17,948 bases of DNA from NCBI GenBank assembly GCA_021817875.1, contig JAKAFQ010000020.1, positions 1-17,948 on the forward strand, given 5' to 3'. Under the pieces are notes generated by a model. That model had not been told where the DNA came from. It saw only the letters and a list, made by a program, of their open reading frames with translations, and searched no databases. Of the stretch, positions 1 through 15,163 are shown piece by piece (positions within the stretch are counted from its first letter, which is position 1; each line of letters starts with the position of its first letter). Both the position numbers and the translations under genes were made by a program. The DNA comes from Pseudomonadota bacterium (GTDB lineage: Bacteria; Pseudomonadota; Gammaproteobacteria; Steroidobacterales; Steroidobacteraceae).

Positions 1-1
1 G

Positions 2-361
2 GCCTGGACCTTGGTGCCGCGCGAGCGCGCCGCCCTGCACCGGCGCCTCGCGGCACGTTTCCAGGCCATGATGGATGCCGGCTTTCTGGGGGAAGTCAGG
101 GGCCTGCACGCCCGGGGCGATCTGTCCGCGCACCACGCATCGATCCGGGCGGTCGGCTACCGCCAGCTCTGGGCGCATCTGGAGGGACAGTGCCCTCTAA
201 ACGAAGCGATCGAGCGGGGCATCGCCGCCACCCGGCAGCTCGCCAAGCGCCAGCTCACCTGGATACGGTCCGAAAACGTGTTCCGGTGTCTCGATCCCGA
301 GACGGATGAGCTGTCGTGGAATCGCGACGCGCAGCGGGAATTGCGCGAGCTTGGTCTTTGA
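2..361 (+). CDS. miaA: tRNA dimethylallyltransferase, C-terminal part (5' end outside window)
   Basis: MiaA transfers a dimethylallyl group to A37 of tRNAs that read codons starting with U. Only the last 119 or so codons are present. The reading frame is open from base 2 and the start lies to the left. The segment [11 protein letters not shown] followed by [14 protein letters not shown] is the characteristic C-terminal MiaA signature, and adjacency to hfq is the classic gammaproteobacterial arrangement. The gene ends with TGA about 140 bases before hfq. In relatives, hfq promoters often lie inside or just after miaA. Identification is firm from both motif and context. Confidence 0.95.
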   Translation, partial: AWTLVPRERAALHRRLAARFQAMMDAGFLGEVRGLHARGDLSAHHASIRAVGYRQLWAHLEGQCPLNEAIERGIAATRQLAKRQLTWIRSENVFRCLDPETDELSWNRDAQRELRELGL

Positions 362-375
362 TTCGGACCGCGTGT

Positions 376-381
376 TAAAAT
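376..381 (+). promoter_or_regulatory. Candidate -10 element of an hfq promoter
   Basis: TAAAAT lies in an AT-richer patch just after the miaA stop and about 120 bases before hfq. The only -35-like sequence, TTGGTC at 351-356, is 19 bases away, so the promoter is weak by sequence. The prediction rests on a single box plus position. Confidence 0.3.
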
Positions 382-501
382 GCCCGGGTTGCTATCGCTG
401 TTGCCCGCCGCGGAGGCGGATGCCTGGAAGACCCCCATAGGGATGCCGGAGCGCAATCCCGGCCCCGAACAACTACAAGTCATGAGAACAAGGAGAATCC
501 G

Positions 502-753
502 ATGGCCAAAGGCCAGTCGCTCCAAGATCCTTTCCTGAACGCTTTGCGCAAGGAACGGGTGCCCGTTTCCATCTACCTCGTCAACGGCATCAAACTGCAG
601 GGTCAGATCGATTCGTTCGACCAGTTCGTCGTGCTCCTGAAGAACAGCGTCAGCCAGATGGTCTACAAGCACGCCATTTCCACGGTCGTGCCCGCTCGCA
701 ACGTGCGTCTGCCCACCGACGAGGAGAGCGCCGGGGAGTCGTCGGCCGAGTGA
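502..753 (+). CDS. hfq: RNA chaperone Hfq
   Basis: Hfq is a hexameric Sm-like RNA chaperone that pairs small RNAs with mRNAs in the cytoplasm. The 83-residue protein begins [20 protein letters not shown], carries the Sm1 segment ([16 protein letters not shown]) and ends the core with the Sm2 [10 protein letters not shown] signature, followed by a short acidic, disordered tail. An AGGAG at 491-495, six bases before the ATG, fixes the start. The length is slightly shorter than the 102-residue E. coli protein because the tail is short. It is followed by hflX after 36 bases, so co-transcription is likely. Confidence 0.98.
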   Translation: MAKGQSLQDPFLNALRKERVPVSIYLVNGIKLQGQIDSFDQFVVLLKNSVSQMVYKHAISTVVPARNVRLPTDEESAGESSAE

Positions 754-789
754 CGCGTGTCTTGATGCGGCTTTGCCGGGAAGCGCCAG

Positions 790-4638
<3,849 letters not shown>

Positions 4639-4697
4639 GATCCTGGAGTGTAACGCGCCTGCGGTCCCCGAAGGCGCCGGGCGCCCGGCCGCAGGCC

Positions 4698-5090
4698 TCA
4701 GACGGCGCGCGCCTCAGCCGGACCGCGACCGAGCGGGGGCAGGTTCGCCTCTTCCTCGTCGGTGAACAGGCGCGAGCGGGTCAGGAACCGCACGCCGAGC
4801 GGACCTTCGAGCGAGAACATGCCGCCGCGGCCGGGCACGACGTCGATGATGAGATGGGTGTGCCGCCAGTACTCGAACTGCGCCGCGCCCATGTAGAACG
4901 GCTGACCGCCGATCTCCCCGAGAAACACGTCCTGCTCCCCGACCAGCAGCTCGCCGCGCGGGTAGCACATCGGGGCGCTGCCATCGCAGCATCCCCCGGA
5001 CTGGTGGAACATGAGCGGGCCGTGTCGCGCCACGAGCTGGTCGATCAACTTCAGGGCCGCCTCCGTGGCGCTGACGCGGCTGACGTCCAT
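4698..5090 (-). CDS. DUF779 family protein next to aldehyde dehydrogenase
   Basis: This small soluble protein of unknown biochemical function belongs to the DUF779 family, whose genes commonly sit beside acetaldehyde dehydrogenases. From the ATG at 5090 it has 130 residues, the usual family size. An upstream in-frame GTG at 5174 would add 28 residues that look unlike the family. The conserved features are H-Q-S-G-G-C-C-D-G-S-A-P-M-C with Cys34, Cys35 and Cys42, and a histidine-containing Y-W-R-H-T-H segment. Clustered Cys and His suggest metal or thiol chemistry, which is inference. It lies 165 bases downstream of the dehydrogenase on the same strand, with a strong inverted repeat in between, and is probably read from the same sigma54 promoter. 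Confidence 0.85.
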   Translation of the reverse strand: MDVSRVSATEAALKLIDQLVARHGPLMFHQSGGCCDGSAPMCYPRGELLVGEQDVFLGEIGGQPFYMGAAQFEYWRHTHLIIDVVPGRGGMFSLEGPLGVRFLTRSRLFTDEEEANLPPLGRGPAEARAV

Positions 5091-5186
5091 CAGCGCGCCC
5101 CGGCCCGGATCGTTCCCTCGATCCGGTGTTTCCCGAATGCCGTGCACCGTCCGTCGTGCCGGGGCCTGCGACACGCGCGGCCGCGG

Positions 5187-5230
5187 CCGCCGGGCAAACC
5201 CCGCCGCTCGAGCCGGGGCCTGCCCGGCGG
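5187..5230 (-). terminator. Nested inverted repeat between aldehyde dehydrogenase and DUF779 genes
   Basis: The 10-base arms CCGCCGGGCA (5187-5196) and TGCCCGGCGG (5221-5230) are perfectly complementary. Within the 24-base interior, CCCCG (5199-5203) pairs with CGGGG (5214-5218). The structure lies 26 bases after the dehydrogenase stop. No T-run follows on the minus strand, so it may be an mRNA-stabilising or partial-termination hairpin rather than a classical terminator. Confidence 0.4.
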
Positions 5231-5255
5231 TGCCGGCAGTGGCGTGCCGACCATG

Positions 5256-6776
5256 CTAGAAGAAACCAAGCGCCTTGGGCGAGTAGCTCACCAGCATGTT
5301 CTTGGTCTGCTGATAGTGCTCGAGCATCATCTTGTGAGTCTCACGGCCGATGCCCGAGTGCTTGTAGCCGCCGAACGCCGCGTGCGCCGGATAGGCGTGG
5401 TAGCAGTTGGTCCAGACGCGGCCCGCCTGGATGCCCCGGCCCATGCGGTAACAGGTGTTGGCATCGCGCGACCAGACGCCGGCGCCGAGGCCATAGAGCG
5501 TGTCGTTGGCGATCTCGAGCGCGTGGTCCATGTCCTTGAAGGTGGTGACCGAGACGACCGGGCCGAAGATCTCCTCCTGGAAGATGCGCATCTTGTTGTG
5601 GCCCTTGAACACGGTGGGCTGGATGTAATAGCCGTCCTTGAGCTCCCCGCCCAGGCGATTGCGCGCGCCGCCGGTGAGACACTCGGCGCCTTCCTGCTTG
5701 CCGAGGTCGAGGTAGGAGAGGATCTTTTCGAGCTGCTCCTGCGAGGCCTGGGCGCCGATCATGGTGGTCGGATCGAGCGGGTCGCCCTGCTTGATCTTCG
5801 CGACACGCTTGACCGCGCGCTCCATGAAGCGCTCGTAGACCGACTCCTGGATGAGCGCGCGCGACGGACAGGTGCACACCTCGCCCTGGTTGAGCGCGAA
5901 CATCGCGAAGCCCTCGAGCGCCTTGTCGAAGAACGCATCGTCCTCGGCGCACACGTCGGCGAAGAACACATTGGGCGACTTGCCGCCGAGCTCGAGCGTC
6001 ACGGGAATGAGGTTCTGCGCGGCGTACTGCATGATCAGCCGTCCCGTGGTCGTCTCCCCGGTGAAGGCGACCTTGGCGATGCGCTTGTTCGAGGCGAGCG
6101 GCTTGCCGGCTTCCACTCCGAAGCCGTTGACCACGTTCAGCACGCCCGGGGGCAGCAGATCTCCGACCACCTCGAGCCACACCAGGATCGACAGCGGGGT
6201 CTGCTCGGCCGGCTTCAGCACCACGCAGTTGCCGGCCGCGAGCGCCGGGGCGAGCTTCCAGGTCGCCATCAGCAGCGGGAAGTTCCACGGGATGATCTGA
6301 CCCACGACGCCGAGCGGCTCGTGGAAGTGGTAGGCGACGGTGTCGTGATCGATCTCGCACACGGTGCCTTCCTGGGCACGGATGCAGCCGGCGAAGTAGC
6401 GGAAGTGATCGATGGCGAGCGGCAGGTCGGCCGCCAGGGTCTCGCGGATCGGCTTGCCGTTATCCCAGGTCTCGACCGTTGCGAGGTATTCGAGCTTCTC
6501 CTGCATCCGATCGGCGATCCGGTTGAGCACGCCGGCGCGCTCGGCCGGCGAGGCCTGGCCCCAGCCCGCCTTGGCGGCATGGGCGGCATCGAGCGCGAGC
6601 TCGATGTCCTCCGCCGTGGAGCGCGGCACCTCGCACAGGGCAGCGCCCGTGACCGGCGTGAGATTGGTGAAATACTCGCCGCGGACGGGCGGGAGCCACT
6701 TTCCGCCGATGTAGTTGCCGTATTGCTTCTTCAGCTGGACTTTCACGCGACCGTGGGAGCTCGGATTGATGGACAT
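5256..6776 (-). CDS. NAD(P)-dependent acetaldehyde dehydrogenase (AldB/ExaC/AcoD type)
   Basis: This aldehyde dehydrogenase would oxidise acetaldehyde to acetate in the cytoplasm. With the start at ATG 6776 it has 506 residues, typical of the ExaC/AldB/AcoD branch. A GAGGT eight bases upstream supports this start over the longer frame beginning at 6821, which overlaps the promoter. Seen motifs are P-W-N-F-P-L-L-M for cofactor binding, the general base Glu262 in L-E-L-G-G-K-S-P, and the catalytic Cys301 in [11 protein letters not shown], with a second Cys at 303 as in this branch. A sigma54 element lies 41-56 bases upstream. With the aco and acs genes nearby, the natural substrate is most likely acetaldehyde from acetoin or ethanol. 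Confidence 0.93.
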   Translation of the reverse strand: MSINPSSHGRVKVQLKKQYGNYIGGKWLPPVRGEYFTNLTPVTGAALCEVPRSTAEDIELALDAAHAAKAGWGQASPAERAGVLNRIADRMQEKLEYLATVETWDNGKPIRETLAADLPLAIDHFRYFAGCIRAQEGTVCEIDHDTVAYHFHEPLGVVGQIIPWNFPLLMATWKLAPALAAGNCVVLKPAEQTPLSILVWLEVVGDLLPPGVLNVVNGFGVEAGKPLASNKRIAKVAFTGETTTGRLIMQYAAQNLIPVTLELGGKSPNVFFADVCAEDDAFFDKALEGFAMFALNQGEVCTCPSRALIQESVYERFMERAVKRVAKIKQGDPLDPTTMIGAQASQEQLEKILSYLDLGKQEGAECLTGGARNRLGGELKDGYYIQPTVFKGHNKMRIFQEEIFGPVVSVTTFKDMDHALEIANDTLYGLGAGVWSRDANTCYRMGRGIQAGRVWTNCYHAYPAHAAFGGYKHSGIGRETHKMMLEHYQQTKNMLVSYSPKALGFF

Positions 6777-6816
6777 CGAAGTGACCTCGCAGTTGAATCT
6801 CAGTGGACCGATCTGA

Positions 6817-6832
6817 TGCAAGCGTCATGCCA
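6817..6832 (-). promoter_or_regulatory. Sigma54 (-24/-12) promoter of the aldehyde dehydrogenase gene
   Basis: On the minus strand the sequence reads TGGCATGACGCTTGCA, matching the sigma54 consensus TGGCAC-G-N4-TTGCA at every position but one, with the required 10 bases between GG and GC. The predicted transcription start is near 6806, giving a leader of about 30 bases that contains the GAGGT ribosome site. The same TGGCATG-N4-TTGC form precedes acoX and acs. Confidence 0.85.
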
Positions 6833-6940
6833 TCGGCAAACGCGGGAATGTCGCGGCGGCGGACGTCTCTGCGGACAGCTGCACACGCGGCCAAGCATAC
6901 TCCCGGCGAAGCGTGCCGGCGACGCGTGAGCCGGCCTGTT

Positions 6941-6967
6941 CCGCGGCGCAACGCGTCTGCGCCGCGG
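6941..6967 (-). terminator. Strong hairpin after the TonB receptor gene
   Basis: CCGCGGCGCA (6941-6950) and TGCGCCGCGG (6958-6967) form a perfect 10-base stem with a 7-base loop, 25 bases beyond the receptor stop codon. No T-tract follows, so intrinsic termination is uncertain. It lies in the 216-base gap that also holds the dehydrogenase promoter. Confidence 0.4.
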
Positions 6968-6992
6968 CGGTTGTGGCGAAACGGAGCAACGC

Positions 6993-9146
6993 TCAACGCA
7001 GGCTGGCCGTGAAGCCCGCGAATACGTTAAAGCCCGGGGCCGGCTCGAAAAAGGCGCGATTGGCCTGGTCGACGATGACCGCGCCCACGTAGTGGCGGTC
7101 GAGCAGGTTGTCGAGCCTCAGGAACAGATCGAGGCGATGCCCGCCGAGCTCGGCGCGATAGCCGCCGCTCAGGTTGAAGACCGGGTAAGCGGCCGCGAAC
7201 GCACTGTTGAGCGCGTCGACCGGGATGGCGCCCATGTACTGTCCGCTCAGGCTCGCGTGCCAGCCGCGCACGTCCCCCCAGCTGAGGCGCGCATAGCCGT
7301 CGTTGCGCGCAACGCCGGGCAGGCGGTTGCCGGCCGCCACGCGCACCGTGGGAGTGAAGCACGGCGCCGCGGTGCAGGTGCGGTACGCATCGATGAAGAC
7401 CGCATCGACATAGGTGTAGGCGAGCTGCAGCCGCCACAGCGGTGCGAAGCGATAATCGAGCGAGGCCTGGGCGCCGCTGCGGCGGGTCCGTCCGGCATTC
7501 TGGTAGGTGGAGCGGCCGCCGAAATTGGTCACCACGACGATCTCATCGTTGGTGTGAGTCAGGAAGGCGGCGAACCCGCCCGAGAGCCTGCGGCCGATGT
7601 GGAATTTGGCGCCGATCTCGCCGTTGTTGCTGCGCGCCGGCCGCAGCCCGAGGTTGAGCCCCGGCTGGCCGTCCGGGGTATACGCGAGTTCCGAGCTGAT
7701 CGGTGTCTGGAAACCCTGGCCGAACGAGGCGTACCAGTGAAGCCAGGGGCGCATGGCATAGAGCAGCCCGGCCACCGGGGAGGTGGCCGTGTAGGTCACC
7801 GCGCCGCTGTTGTTGCCGGTGGCCGCCGTGATCAGATTGTCCACGGTGACGAAGCGCACCTCGCTGTGGCGCACGCCGGCGGTGAGCGTCCAGCGCGGCG
7901 CGAAATTCCAGCTCGCCTGGCTGTACTCGTCGAAATTCCAGTCGACGTTGTCCTCGCTCTCGCGCAGCGGCCCCCGCACGCCCAGGCTCAAAGCGCCGCC
8001 GGCGAAACTGAAATTGTCGTAACCCCGGCGCCGCTCGTTTTCCTTGTTGAAGCTCAGGCCGTTCACCCAGGAGAACCGGTCTCCGGCGAGCCGGCCCTGC
8101 CAGCTCCAGCGGACGTTGCCGCCGCCGAAGCCCCGATCGAGCGCGATCACCCCGCCGGCGCTGGTCGGGGCCTTCTGTGGGCCGATCGGGATGGAGAGAA
8201 ACTGCAGCACGGTGCGATGGCCGTAGTAGCCCATCAGCCGCAGGGATTGATGCGCGGTGAGGCCGAGACGGTAGATCAGGCCGCCGAGCTGCTGCTGCAG
8301 GGTCTTGCGGGTGTTGAACGCGAGCGCCGCCGCCGAGGTCTGATCGGGATTGGCGGCGAATTGCGCCGCGGTCAGGCCCTGCGCATCGTTCGAGTCCGGC
8401 CGCGACAGCACGTTGGCGATGAGCGTCAGCCTGTCGTGGCGGCGGAAGGTGTAGTCGACCTTGCCGTTGAAGGACTCGCTGCGGGCGCTCTGATGGGGGC
8501 GGAAGCCCCGCCAGGAGAAATGCGTGAAGTCGAGGTTGTAGTCGAGTCGGCCGACCGCATCCTCGGCATCGATGCCGGCGCGCACGGCGCCGAAGCTGCC
8601 GAAACCGATGTCCGCGCGCACGTTGCCCGGAGCGGTGCCGCGGGCGGTGAACAGCTGGATCACGCCGCCGGAGGAGTTGCCGTAGAGCGCCGAGAACGGT
8701 CCCTCGAGCACTTCCACGCGGGACGCCGAGCCGAGATTGAACTGCGAGATCTGACCCTGACCGCCCGGGCCGCTCTGCGGGATGCCGTCCTGGTAGATGC
8801 GCACGCCGCGTACGCCGAACGCCGATCCGGCGCCGATGCCGCGGATGGAGATCTGCTGGTCCTGGGCATAGTTGTACTGGTTGCGCGCCAGCAGTCCGGG
8901 CACGCCCTGCGCCCCATCGGCGAAGCTCACCCCGGGCGTATCGGCGCGCAGCCGCGCGCCCGACAGGCTGACGATGGTGGCCGGCACATCGAACGCGGGA
9001 GTCGCGATCCGCGTCGCGGTGATCACGATGTCGGAGAGCGCGGCCGGATCGGCCGCGCGGGCCGGCGCGCTCAGCGCGCAGCAGGCCAGGGTGAGCGCCG
9101 CCACGGCGGCGCCGGGCGCCGCCCGGGACCCGGAGAGTGTCTTCAT
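6993..9146 (-). CDS. TonB-dependent outer-membrane receptor
   Basis: This is a 717-residue outer-membrane active transporter from the ATG at 9146. The protein begins with a signal peptide (Lys2, Arg8, a hydrophobic stretch and an A-R-A-A cleavage site near residue 31). A TonB box D-I-V-I-T-A follows at 39-44, then a plug domain (I-S-I-R-G-I-G-A-G and S-R-V-E-V-L-E-G-P-F-S-A-L-Y-G) and a long beta-barrel. A longer frame starts 13 codons upstream at 9185, but it lacks a ribosome site and would spoil the signal peptide. The ribosome site for 9146 is itself poorly spaced (GAGG about 15 bases away). The ligand cannot be read from the sequence. It sits between the aldehyde dehydrogenase and acs genes but has no convincing sigma54 element. 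Confidence 0.9.
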   Translation of the reverse strand: MKTLSGSRAAPGAAVAALTLACCALSAPARAADPAALSDIVITATRIATPAFDVPATIVSLSGARLRADTPGVSFADGAQGVPGLLARNQYNYAQDQQISIRGIGAGSAFGVRGVRIYQDGIPQSGPGGQGQISQFNLGSASRVEVLEGPFSALYGNSSGGVIQLFTARGTAPGNVRADIGFGSFGAVRAGIDAEDAVGRLDYNLDFTHFSWRGFRPHQSARSESFNGKVDYTFRRHDRLTLIANVLSRPDSNDAQGLTAAQFAANPDQTSAAALAFNTRKTLQQQLGGLIYRLGLTAHQSLRLMGYYGHRTVLQFLSIPIGPQKAPTSAGGVIALDRGFGGGNVRWSWQGRLAGDRFSWVNGLSFNKENERRRGYDNFSFAGGALSLGVRGPLRESEDNVDWNFDEYSQASWNFAPRWTLTAGVRHSEVRFVTVDNLITAATGNNSGAVTYTATSPVAGLLYAMRPWLHWYASFGQGFQTPISSELAYTPDGQPGLNLGLRPARSNNGEIGAKFHIGRRLSGGFAAFLTHTNDEIVVVTNFGGRSTYQNAGRTRRSGAQASLDYRFAPLWRLQLAYTYVDAVFIDAYRTCTAAPCFTPTVRVAAGNRLPGVARNDGYARLSWGDVRGWHASLSGQYMGAIPVDALNSAFAAAYPVFNLSGGYRAELGGHRLDLFLRLDNLLDRHYVGAVIVDQANRAFFEPAPGFNVFAGFTASLR

Positions 9147-9210
9147 GATGATTGCCAAAAACCTCTGCAGTGTGTGCGCCGCCATCTTACGGGAGGCTCG
9201 TCGGCCCGGG

Positions 9211-9228
9211 AATCATGAAAATCATGAA
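9211..9228. repeat. Tandem 9-base direct repeat upstream of the TonB receptor
   Basis: AATCATGAA occurs twice back to back, placing two TCATGA palindromes three bases apart. It is followed by GTGACATGAC. It lies about 65-80 bases upstream of the receptor start, a plausible position for an operator. No known regulator site was recognised. Confidence 0.4.
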
Positions 9229-9284
9229 GTGACATGACAGCCGCGGCCGCCTCGCGCTCGCCTACGCACGGTCGGGGTGGCAGC

Positions 9285-9322
9285 CGCGCCAGCGGCGCGC
9301 GTCCGTGCGCGCCGCTGGCGCG
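9285..9322 (-). terminator. Perfect 16-base-pair hairpin after the acs gene
   Basis: The arms at 9285-9300 and 9307-9322 are perfectly complementary (inner part GGCGCGC / GCGCGCC) around a six-base loop GTCCGT. The hairpin starts 9 bases after the acs stop codon on the minus strand. There is no following T-run, but position and stem strength suggest transcript-end formation or protection. Confidence 0.55.
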
Positions 9323-9331
9323 TGTCAGAGG

Positions 9332-11401
<2,070 letters not shown>

Positions 11402-11815
11402 GATTTCTCCACGTGTACAAGCTTGATCGAGGTTACGGATGCGGCGGCACGTTAGGCTTTGCCGTGCGCACATCGGCCAGCCGTGTCTTTTCCCCGTCGC
11501 GGGCCGGGGTCACGGACGGTTCGCGGTCGGCTCGACGGACGCCTTCGTTGCGGGGGTAGAGGTTGCTGGCCACGGGACTGACTGCCGTCGCAGGTGGTGT
11601 CCCGTCCGGCCGTTCGCCCGCGCGGTGCGCACCGCTCTGTCCGGAGGCTTCTCAGCACCATCCGCGCCGGAGGGATCGCGCGCATCCGATCGGTGTTCGT
11701 TGCTTCGCGGGTCGGTGGTAATCGCCTCGAGTTCATGTGCTCGCGAACATTCGGACTACTGAACCGCACAACGCCAGGCCGTCGTCGTTGCGTCGTGCCT
11801 CATCGCATCGGACTA

Positions 11816-11831
11816 AGCAAGTCTCATGCCA
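11816..11831 (-). promoter_or_regulatory. Sigma54 (-24/-12) promoter directed towards acs
   Basis: The minus strand reads TGGCATGAGACTTGCT, with GG and GC separated by 10 bases. It is the same form as the elements before acoX and the aldehyde dehydrogenase gene. The predicted start near 11805 would give acs an untranslated leader of about 400 bases. The match is excellent. The distance is the only weak point. Confidence 0.75.
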
Positions 11832-11885
11832 GGGAAGCTCGAGCGGCGCTGCGCGGGAAGCCTCGTGGTTTTGCCCATGGTGCGC

Positions 11886-11894
11886 TGGTACTAT
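11886..11894 (+). promoter_or_regulatory. Extended -10 candidate promoter for the lipoprotein gene
   Basis: TGGTACTAT has the TGn-TANNNT form of an extended -10 element. The -35 region is poor (TGGTTT at 11866-11871, 17-base spacer). A start near 11901 would give a leader of about 124 bases. Confidence 0.35.
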
Positions 11895-12024
11895 CGTCAC
11901 GAGTTGCCGTCACCTGTCCGATGGGAGATGGCACGGATCTTGGATCGCCAAGGTCCGGCCTGGCGTCGTTTTCAGGTGAAATGGCAGGCTGGTGCCGGCC
12001 AGAAACAGGCTCAAGGAGAAATTG

Positions 12025-12624
12025 ATGAAAATGGGTTTTGTCGGCGCGCTCGCCGCGGTGCTGCTGCTGTCCTCCTGCGCGGATTCCGGTGCAGGCGGCA
12101 GGTTGTCCGGCTGGCGTTTTCTGCCGGGCAGCGGGCATGCTCACGCCATGAGCGCCAACTGCCAGGCTCTCGCGACCGACCTTCAGCGCCAGAAGGCACG
12201 CTTGAAGCGGGTGATGGCTGTGGAAATGGCCGAATCCCCGTTCGATGCGCGTCAGGACCGCTCCCACCTTCAGACGAAGATCGACGAAATCAGGGTGCGC
12301 ATGCGGGACCTGCACTGCGGCGGATCGGCTGCGGGGAGTGCCACGCAGCTTGCTTCGGCGCCACAATCGGCCCCGCTGACGCCGGCGAGCACGACGCAGC
12401 CCGCGAACGCGCACCCTGCGAGTGCGCAACCTGCGCCGACGCAGAAAATCGCCACGGTGCGCGGCGGTCAGCCGGCCACGGGCTCCACACCGGCGCCGAT
12501 CAACCCGGCGATCCTGTCGAAGGGTGACCAGTGCTTCGGGGTGTGCTTCAACCGCTGCCGGATCTACACCGGGCGCACCAAGAACCGCTGCTTCGACGTA
12601 TGCAATGCCGTGTGTAAACCCTGA
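12025..12624 (+). CDS. Putative lipoprotein with six-cysteine C-terminal repeat
   Basis: No known family was recognised. AAGGAG at 12013-12018, six bases before the ATG at 12025, fixes the start and gives 199 residues. Residues 1-17 form a lipoprotein signal with lipobox L-S-S-Cys18, so the protein is probably anchored in the envelope. Residues 43-98 look alpha-helical with two cysteines (46 and 98). A linker rich in Ala, Pro, Thr, Gln and Ser follows (about 101-160). The C-terminus has cysteines at 170, 174, 178, 189, 193 and 197, that is C-x3-C-x3-C-x10-C-x3-C-x3-C, with two similar halves (C-F-G-V-C and C-F-D-V-C). Helical spacing suggests a disulfide-stapled hairpin or metal site; that is inference. 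It converges on the activator gene with a 17-base gap. Confidence 0.8.
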   Translation: MKMGFVGALAAVLLLSSCADSGAGGRLSGWRFLPGSGHAHAMSANCQALATDLQRQKARLKRVMAVEMAESPFDARQDRSHLQTKIDEIRVRMRDLHCGGSAAGSATQLASAPQSAPLTPASTTQPANAHPASAQPAPTQKIATVRGGQPATGSTPAPINPAILSKGDQCFGVCFNRCRIYTGRTKNRCFDVCNAVCKP

Positions 12625-12641
12625 TCGACCACGCCGCGCAC

Positions 12642-14648
<2,007 letters not shown>

Positions 14649-14982
14649 GAACGCGGGCCCCTAACGCTTCACGATTGCAGATTCGCGCAGTTCGGTATCG
14701 GTTCTTCCCGGGCACGGGACGTGCCGACCCGAATCTTGATTCAGACATTCTACATCATCTTTCACCCACCTGTACCAACCTCTACCGTCCCGGCGTTATT
14801 TGAAGAAAATCAGCCGGTTGGCGCGACCGAGCGTCGCGCGCCCGGCACGCCGAGTACAAGCAGCTCATCGAGCGAAGTGCTCTCAAACAGGCTCAAGCTC
14901 GGACTCCGTAGGATCTTGTGCATCGGCCGCCTGCGCACGATCGGCGTGGGCGCGTACCCGCGCACCTTGCTCCAAATCCAGC

Positions 14983-15012
14983 GCTTCAGCGCATTTTCCG
15001 AGGCGCTGAAGC
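14983..15012. repeat. Perfect 10-base inverted repeat with 10-base spacer
   Basis: GCTTCAGCGC (14983-14992) and GCGCTGAAGC (15003-15012) are exact reverse complements separated by ATTTTCCGAG. It could be an RNA hairpin or a protein site in the acoR-acoX gap. Its role is unknown. Confidence 0.5.
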
Positions 15013-15096
15013 ATGCCCTGATCCATGGATGCCGCCTGATCGATGTGCCAGCGGATCTTGTGGCGCCGAGGGACCGTGAGGGGCGCGCAGCCTGCG

Positions 15097-15163
15097 CTGC
15101 GACCGTGGCCTGCGACGCGATCCGTCGCAGATGAGGCATCCGTGACTGCGACAAGTGTCGCAG
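15097..15163. promoter_or_regulatory. Candidate activator (AcoR) upstream sites
   Basis: Five half-sites lie within 67 bases: CTGCGAC at 15097, 15110 and 15146, and GTCGCAG at 15124 and 15157. The strongest is the perfect dyad CTGCGACAAGTGTCGCAG at 15146-15163. A second dyad, 15110-15130, has a wider spacer. The perfect dyad centre is about 345 bases upstream of the predicted acoX transcription start, within the range over which sigma54 activators can loop. Assignment to AcoR is inference from location. Confidence 0.55.

Larger units (their letters stand above)
11402..12024. other. 623-base divergent intergenic region between acs and the lipoprotein gene
   Basis: No convincing gene is seen here. 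The frames that stay open are rich in Arg, Ser and Gly and have no recognisable motif. The region holds the sigma54 element for acs at 11816-11831, a candidate promoter and a degenerate sigma54-like site for the lipoprotein gene, a perfect 14-base palindrome GCGGTGCGCACCGC at 11622-11635, and a GTCGCAG half-site at 11587-11593. The stretch 11402-11805 would be the acs leader if transcription starts at the sigma54 site. Confidence 0.6.

Noticed and set aside
5091..5174. 28-residue N-terminal extension of the DUF779 protein
   Set aside because: It starts with GTG without a ribosome site, and the extra residues are unlike the family, whose members are about 130 residues.
4854..6929. Very long open frame opposite the aldehyde dehydrogenase (691 codons)
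   Set aside because: It is an antisense frame kept open by high GC and codon bias. The minus strand encodes an intact dehydrogenase with all catalytic motifs.
9165..9181. Sigma54-like sequence before the TonB receptor on the minus strand
   Set aside because: GG and GC spacing fits, but four other consensus positions fail, and the start would fall next to the ATG with no room for a ribosome site.
7092..9218. Long open frame opposite the TonB receptor (708 codons)
   Set aside because: It is an antisense shadow with no domain signature. The receptor on the minus strand is complete.
11594..12025. Open frame of 143 codons upstream of the lipoprotein gene
   Set aside because: It is rich in Arg, Ser and Gly without motifs, overlaps the promoters of both neighbouring genes, and ends inside the lipoprotein start region.
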